A stretch of DNA of 19,317 bases from contig CANGCZ010000010.1 of the NCBI GenBank assembly GCA_947452325.1, positions 1 to 19,317 of the forward strand. Direction: 5' to 3'. The position numbers and the translations under genes are program-made. This DNA comes from Comamonadaceae bacterium. GTDB lineage: Bacteria; Pseudomonadota; Gammaproteobacteria; Burkholderiales; Burkholderiaceae_C. The notes below the pieces were generated by a model. The model was not told where the DNA came from. It searched no databases and worked only from the letters and a program-made list of their open reading frames with translations. This document shows, one piece after another, positions 16,931-19,317 of the stretch (positions are counted from its first letter, which is position 1; each line of letters opens with the position of its first letter).

Positions 16931-17713
16931 ATGGCTTTTCTCACCCCGTTCAACCCTCCGCTCACAGACTGGCGCGGGCGCAGCGTCTGGCTGGTGGGCG
17001 CTTCCAGCGGCATAGGGCTGGCCTGTGCGCAGGCGCTGCATGCAGCCGGTGCGCGCGTGTGCGTGTCCGCACGTCAAGCGACTTTGTTGCAAGACTTTGT
17101 GCAAGCGCACCCCGGCTCACTGGCTTTGCCTGTGGATGTGACGGATGCCCATGCACTCAAGCAAACGGCTGCCGCATTGCAAGCGCAGCAAGGACTGGAT
17201 GTGGTCATTTATTGCGCCGGTTATTACCACGCTGAAACCGCCACCGCTTTTGATTTGGGCAGCATGCAAACACATTTGAGTGTGAATTACACCGGTGCGT
17301 TGTTGCTGCTGGACGCGGTGTTACCTGCATTGCTGGCCCAAGGCCGTGGCCACCTGAGTCTGGTCTCCAGCGTCGCGGGCTATCGCGGGCTGCCCAACAG
17401 CCTGGCCTACGGTCCGACCAAAGCCGCACTCACGCATTTGGCGGAAGTGCTGTACCTGGACTTGAAAGACCGTGGCATAGGTGTGAGCGTGGTGCACCCG
17501 GGCTTTGTGGCTACGCCTTTGACCGAGCAAAACAATTTCCACATGCCAGCACTCATCACACCGGCGCAAGCCGCGCAAGCCATGCTGCAAGGCTGGCGCG
17601 ACGGCTTGTTCAATATCCATTTTCCCAAGCGCTTTACCCGCATCATGGGCTTGCTGCGGCTGCTGCCTTACCGCTGGTACTTCCCGCTGGTGCGCCAATT
17701 CACAGGCTTGTAA
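16931..17713 (+). CDS. short-chain dehydrogenase/reductase (SDR)
   Basis: This classical SDR of 260 residues has a cofactor motif G23-A-S-S-G-I-G29, D69-V70, N119, a catalytic Ser in SLVSSVAG (S146 or S147) and Y160-GPT-K164. The usual NAG motif is CAG (Y-C-A-G). The absence of an acidic residue at the end of strand 2 (CVSARQ) fits NADPH use. I chose ATG 16931; a TTG at 16922 overlapping the previous stop would add three residues. The substrate is unknown. By context it may act on an oxidised lipid or carbonyl made in the same pathway. It is followed 2 bases later by the NTF2-like gene. Confidence 0.92.
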   Translation: MAFLTPFNPPLTDWRGRSVWLVGASSGIGLACAQALHAAGARVCVSARQATLLQDFVQAHPGSLALPVDVTDAHALKQTAAALQAQQGLDVVIYCAGYYHAETATAFDLGSMQTHLSVNYTGALLLLDAVLPALLAQGRGHLSLVSSVAGYRGLPNSLAYGPTKAALTHLAEVLYLDLKDRGIGVSVVHPGFVATPLTEQNNFHMPALITPAQAAQAMLQGWRDGLFNIHFPKRFTRIMGLLRLLPYRWYFPLVRQFTGL

Positions 17714-17715
17714 AT

Positions 17716-18177
17716 ATGGAACACACCCCCGAAGTACCTGCTGCTTTGATCGACGAGCTGGTGTTGGCATTTGAGCAATTGCAGCCGCATGACATCGCCC
17801 GCATGGGCGACTGGTACGCTGACGACGCGCGCTTCAAGGATCCGTTCAAAAACGTGCAAGGTCTGTCTGAGATTCAAGCGATTTTTCAGCACATGTTTGA
17901 CAGCTTGGGCCAACCCCGCTTTGTGGTGAGCTCACGTCTGGTGCAGGGCAACCAGTGTTTTCTGGTCTGGGATTTTTTGTTTCGCTTCAACAACATGCAA
18001 ACCGATGTCGAGCAACGCATACATGGCGGCTCGTATCTGGTTTTCGCGCTCAACCCGCAAGGTGAATGGCGTATTCAATCCCACCGCGACTATTGGGACG
18101 CTGCCGAAGAGCTGTATGAAAAACTGCCGCTGGTAGGTGGCCTGATGCGTTGGTTGAAAAAACGCGTCAACAGCTGA
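17716..18177 (+). CDS. NTF2-like / SnoaL-like protein
   Basis: This 153-residue protein has the pattern of a small NTF2-like cone fold. An N-terminal helix (ALIDELVLAFEQLQPHDIARM) is followed by WYADDARFKDPFKNVQGLSEI, then strands ending in WRIQSHRDYWDAAEELYEKL. The Asp/Phe-Lys-Asp-Pro motif and the terminal HRDYW are typical of the nuclear transport factor 2 proteins found beside SDR and CFA-like genes. It could be a hydratase/isomerase or a non-catalytic binding protein; the sequence does not decide. It is the last gene of the cluster, with no clear intrinsic terminator in the 39 bases before the convergent GST gene. Confidence 0.85.
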   Translation: MEHTPEVPAALIDELVLAFEQLQPHDIARMGDWYADDARFKDPFKNVQGLSEIQAIFQHMFDSLGQPRFVVSSRLVQGNQCFLVWDFLFRFNNMQTDVEQRIHGGSYLVFALNPQGEWRIQSHRDYWDAAEELYEKLPLVGGLMRWLKKRVNS

Positions 18178-18216
18178 GCCTGTGCAAACACCCCTGACCG
18201 TGATGAAGCTTAAGGC

Positions 18217-18831
18217 CTAAACCGGAGTGGTCTCGATGAAACTGCTGCGCTGCATCAACTTGTCCTGCAAGCGTTCGAGATTCGGGTAATCGCTGCGCCA
18301 TGAAATCAGCGGATAACGGAAATCCAAATAGCCCAGCGCACAACCGACAGCGATATCTGCCAGCGACAAATGAATGCCGCAACACATGGTGTTTTCGCCC
18401 AGGGCGCGCGACATGGCTGCCAAGGTGTCGTGTACTTTGCCAAGTTGCCGGTCTATCCATGCCTGACTGCGCTGTGCCTCGGTGCGCCCGGCCCAATGCG
18501 CTTCCATCCTGGCGGCAATCGCCGCGTCCAGCAAACCATCGGCCAGCGCTTCCCAGACTTTCACCTCGGTGCGTTCGCGACCGCCCGGGGGAATCAGCTT
18601 GCCCACGGGAGACAAAGTGTCCAGGTATTCCACGATGACACGAGAATCAAACAAGGCTTCGCCGCCCTCCATCAGCAGACAAGGGACTTTGCCTAAAGGA
18701 TTGGATTGAACAATGGTGGTGTCCGGCGCCCACACATCTTCGAGGGCAAACTGGTATTCCAGTTTTTTTTCAGCCATCACAATGCGCACTTTGCGCACAT
18801 ACGGGCTGGTCACAGCGCCTATCAATTTCAT
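18217..18831 (-). CDS. glutathione S-transferase family protein (YibF-like)
   Basis: This 204-residue protein has the two GST domains. The thioredoxin-like N-domain has S9-PYVRK, a likely thiolate-stabilising Ser, then N44-PLGKVP50 with the cis-Pro, and LFDSRVIVEYLD (60-71), whose D62-S63 bind glutathione. The all-helical C-domain contains LSLADIAVGCALGYLDFRYP, with the N-capping Asp. It resembles E. coli YibF by sequence around the N-terminus. Substrate is unknown. It is divergent from purB, an arrangement I recall as common in Burkholderiales. Confidence 0.92.
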   Translation of the reverse strand: MKLIGAVTSPYVRKVRIVMAEKKLEYQFALEDVWAPDTTIVQSNPLGKVPCLLMEGGEALFDSRVIVEYLDTLSPVGKLIPPGGRERTEVKVWEALADGLLDAAIAARMEAHWAGRTEAQRSQAWIDRQLGKVHDTLAAMSRALGENTMCCGIHLSLADIAVGCALGYLDFRYPLISWRSDYPNLERLQDKLMQRSSFIETTPV

Positions 18832-18846
18832 TTGAAGTCTGATTTG

Positions 18847-18874
18847 TTATTAGACAGTTATTTTATCGGTACAA
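18847..18874 (-). promoter_or_regulatory. possible sigma70-type promoter for the GST gene
   Basis: Read on the minus strand, TTGTAC (18874-18869) is followed after 16 bases by TAATAA (18852-18847). This gives a plausible -35/-10 pair about 16 bases before the GST start codon. That leaves a very short leader, and the match is only fair, so this is a weak call. Confidence 0.3.
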
Positions 18875-18919
18875 ATCAATTCTGCTGTCACCTGTGTCGC
18901 TGGCCCTAAAATCGGTACA
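18865..18919. repeat. 9-bp direct repeat ATCGGTACA upstream of purB
   Basis: ATCGGTACA occurs at 18865-18873 and again at 18911-18919, the second copy running into the A of the purB start codon. The copies start 46 bases apart in the short divergent region between GST and purB. It may be a regulator site for one or both genes, or a chance repeat. Confidence 0.35.
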
Positions 18920-19317
18920 TGATTGATCACACTGTTTCTGCCTTGTCGCCGCTTGATGGCCGCTATGCCGCCAAACTCGCTGCGCTGCGCCCTTTGATGA
19001 GCGAACAAGGTTTCATGCACAGACGCGTGCAAGTCGAAGTGACCTGGCTGCTGGCTTTGTCTGACAGCGGCATGCCCGAATTCAAACCTTATTCATCTGC
19101 CGCGCGTTTGTTTTTACGCAGCTTGATCGAGAAGTTTTCTGCTGACGATGCCTTGGCCATCAAACAGATTGAGAAAACCACCAACCATGATGTGAAGGCG
19201 GTGGAATACTGGCTCAAGGCGCAATGCCAACGCCCGGACCTGTCGAACACTTTGAAAGATGAACTGTCCGGCTCGCTTGAATTTATCCCCTTCGCCTGTA
19301 CCAGCGAAGACATCAAC
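18919..19317 (+). CDS. purB: adenylosuccinate lyase, N-terminal part (3' end outside window)
   Basis: The first 133 residues are present and the frame is open to the window end. PurB performs two beta-eliminations of fumarate in purine synthesis (SAICAR to AICAR, adenylosuccinate to AMP) as a cytoplasmic homotetramer. Recognisable blocks are ALSPLDGRY (8-16), KTTNHDVKAVEYWLK (86-100) with active-site H90-D91, and FACTSEDIN (125-133). These match the E. coli type of PurB. No clear ribosome binding site is seen before ATG 18919, but the N-terminal match makes the start secure. Confidence 0.96.
   Translation, partial: MIDHTVSALSPLDGRYAAKLAALRPLMSEQGFMHRRVQVEVTWLLALSDSGMPEFKPYSSAARLFLRSLIEKFSADDALAIKQIEKTTNHDVKAVEYWLKAQCQRPDLSNTLKDELSGSLEFIPFACTSEDIN

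Noticed and set aside
18178..18216. Bidirectional terminator between the NTF2-like and GST genes
   Set aside because: The 39 bases hold only a weak near-palindrome (TTAAGGCCTAA) and no stable stem with a T-run.

Overview
The window looks like a stretch of chromosome from a betaproteobacterium of the order Burkholderiales, probably Comamonadaceae-like. The evidence is the protein sequences (GlnE, YhdP, Nit amidase, MltA, PurB), the moderately GC-rich composition (judged by eye, not computed), and the neighbourhoods yhdP/glnE and GST/purB. Coding density is very high. No stretch over 300 bases lacks a gene, and I see no tRNA, rRNA, CRISPR array or insertion sequence.

Layout. (1) 1-357: C-terminal end of an alpha/beta hydrolase on the plus strand. 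(2) 330-8347, minus strand: an envelope-related series read in the order yhdP, Nit-type amidase, mltA, then a long membrane protein. That last protein joins an alkylglycerol-monooxygenase-like di-iron domain to a YhhN/TMEM86 (lysoplasmalogenase-type) domain. A 36-residue single-pass membrane protein (3341-3451) is encoded on the plus strand in the gap between the amidase gene and mltA. (3) 8348-8424: divergent intergenic region. (4) 8425-11118: glnE on the plus strand. (5) 11172-18177: eight plus-strand genes, most with overlapping stop and start codons. They encode an exported glutathione peroxidase, an FAD amine-oxidase-like oxidoreductase, DUF1365, a cyclopropane-synthase-like methyltransferase, an MFS_2-type transporter, a DUF3833 lipoprotein, an SDR and an NTF2-like protein. 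(6) 18217-18831: a glutathione S-transferase on the minus strand, divergent from the start of purB (18919 onward, cut by the window end).

The common theme is membrane lipid and oxidative chemistry. The eight-gene cluster resembles known groupings of FAD oxidoreductase, DUF1365 and a CFA-like protein, linked in other proteobacteria to singlet-oxygen/peroxide stress and to methylated or furan fatty acids. Here the CFA-like protein lacks two residues of the bicarbonate site of true cyclopropane synthases. This suggests it methylates unsaturated acyl chains without closing a ring. On the other side of yhdP/glnE, the fusion protein unites two activities known separately in animals for ether-lipid breakdown: cleavage of alkyl-glycerol ethers and of vinyl-ether lysoplasmalogens. 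The two most interesting points are therefore a candidate fatty-acid remodelling operon and a candidate bifunctional ether-lipid enzyme.
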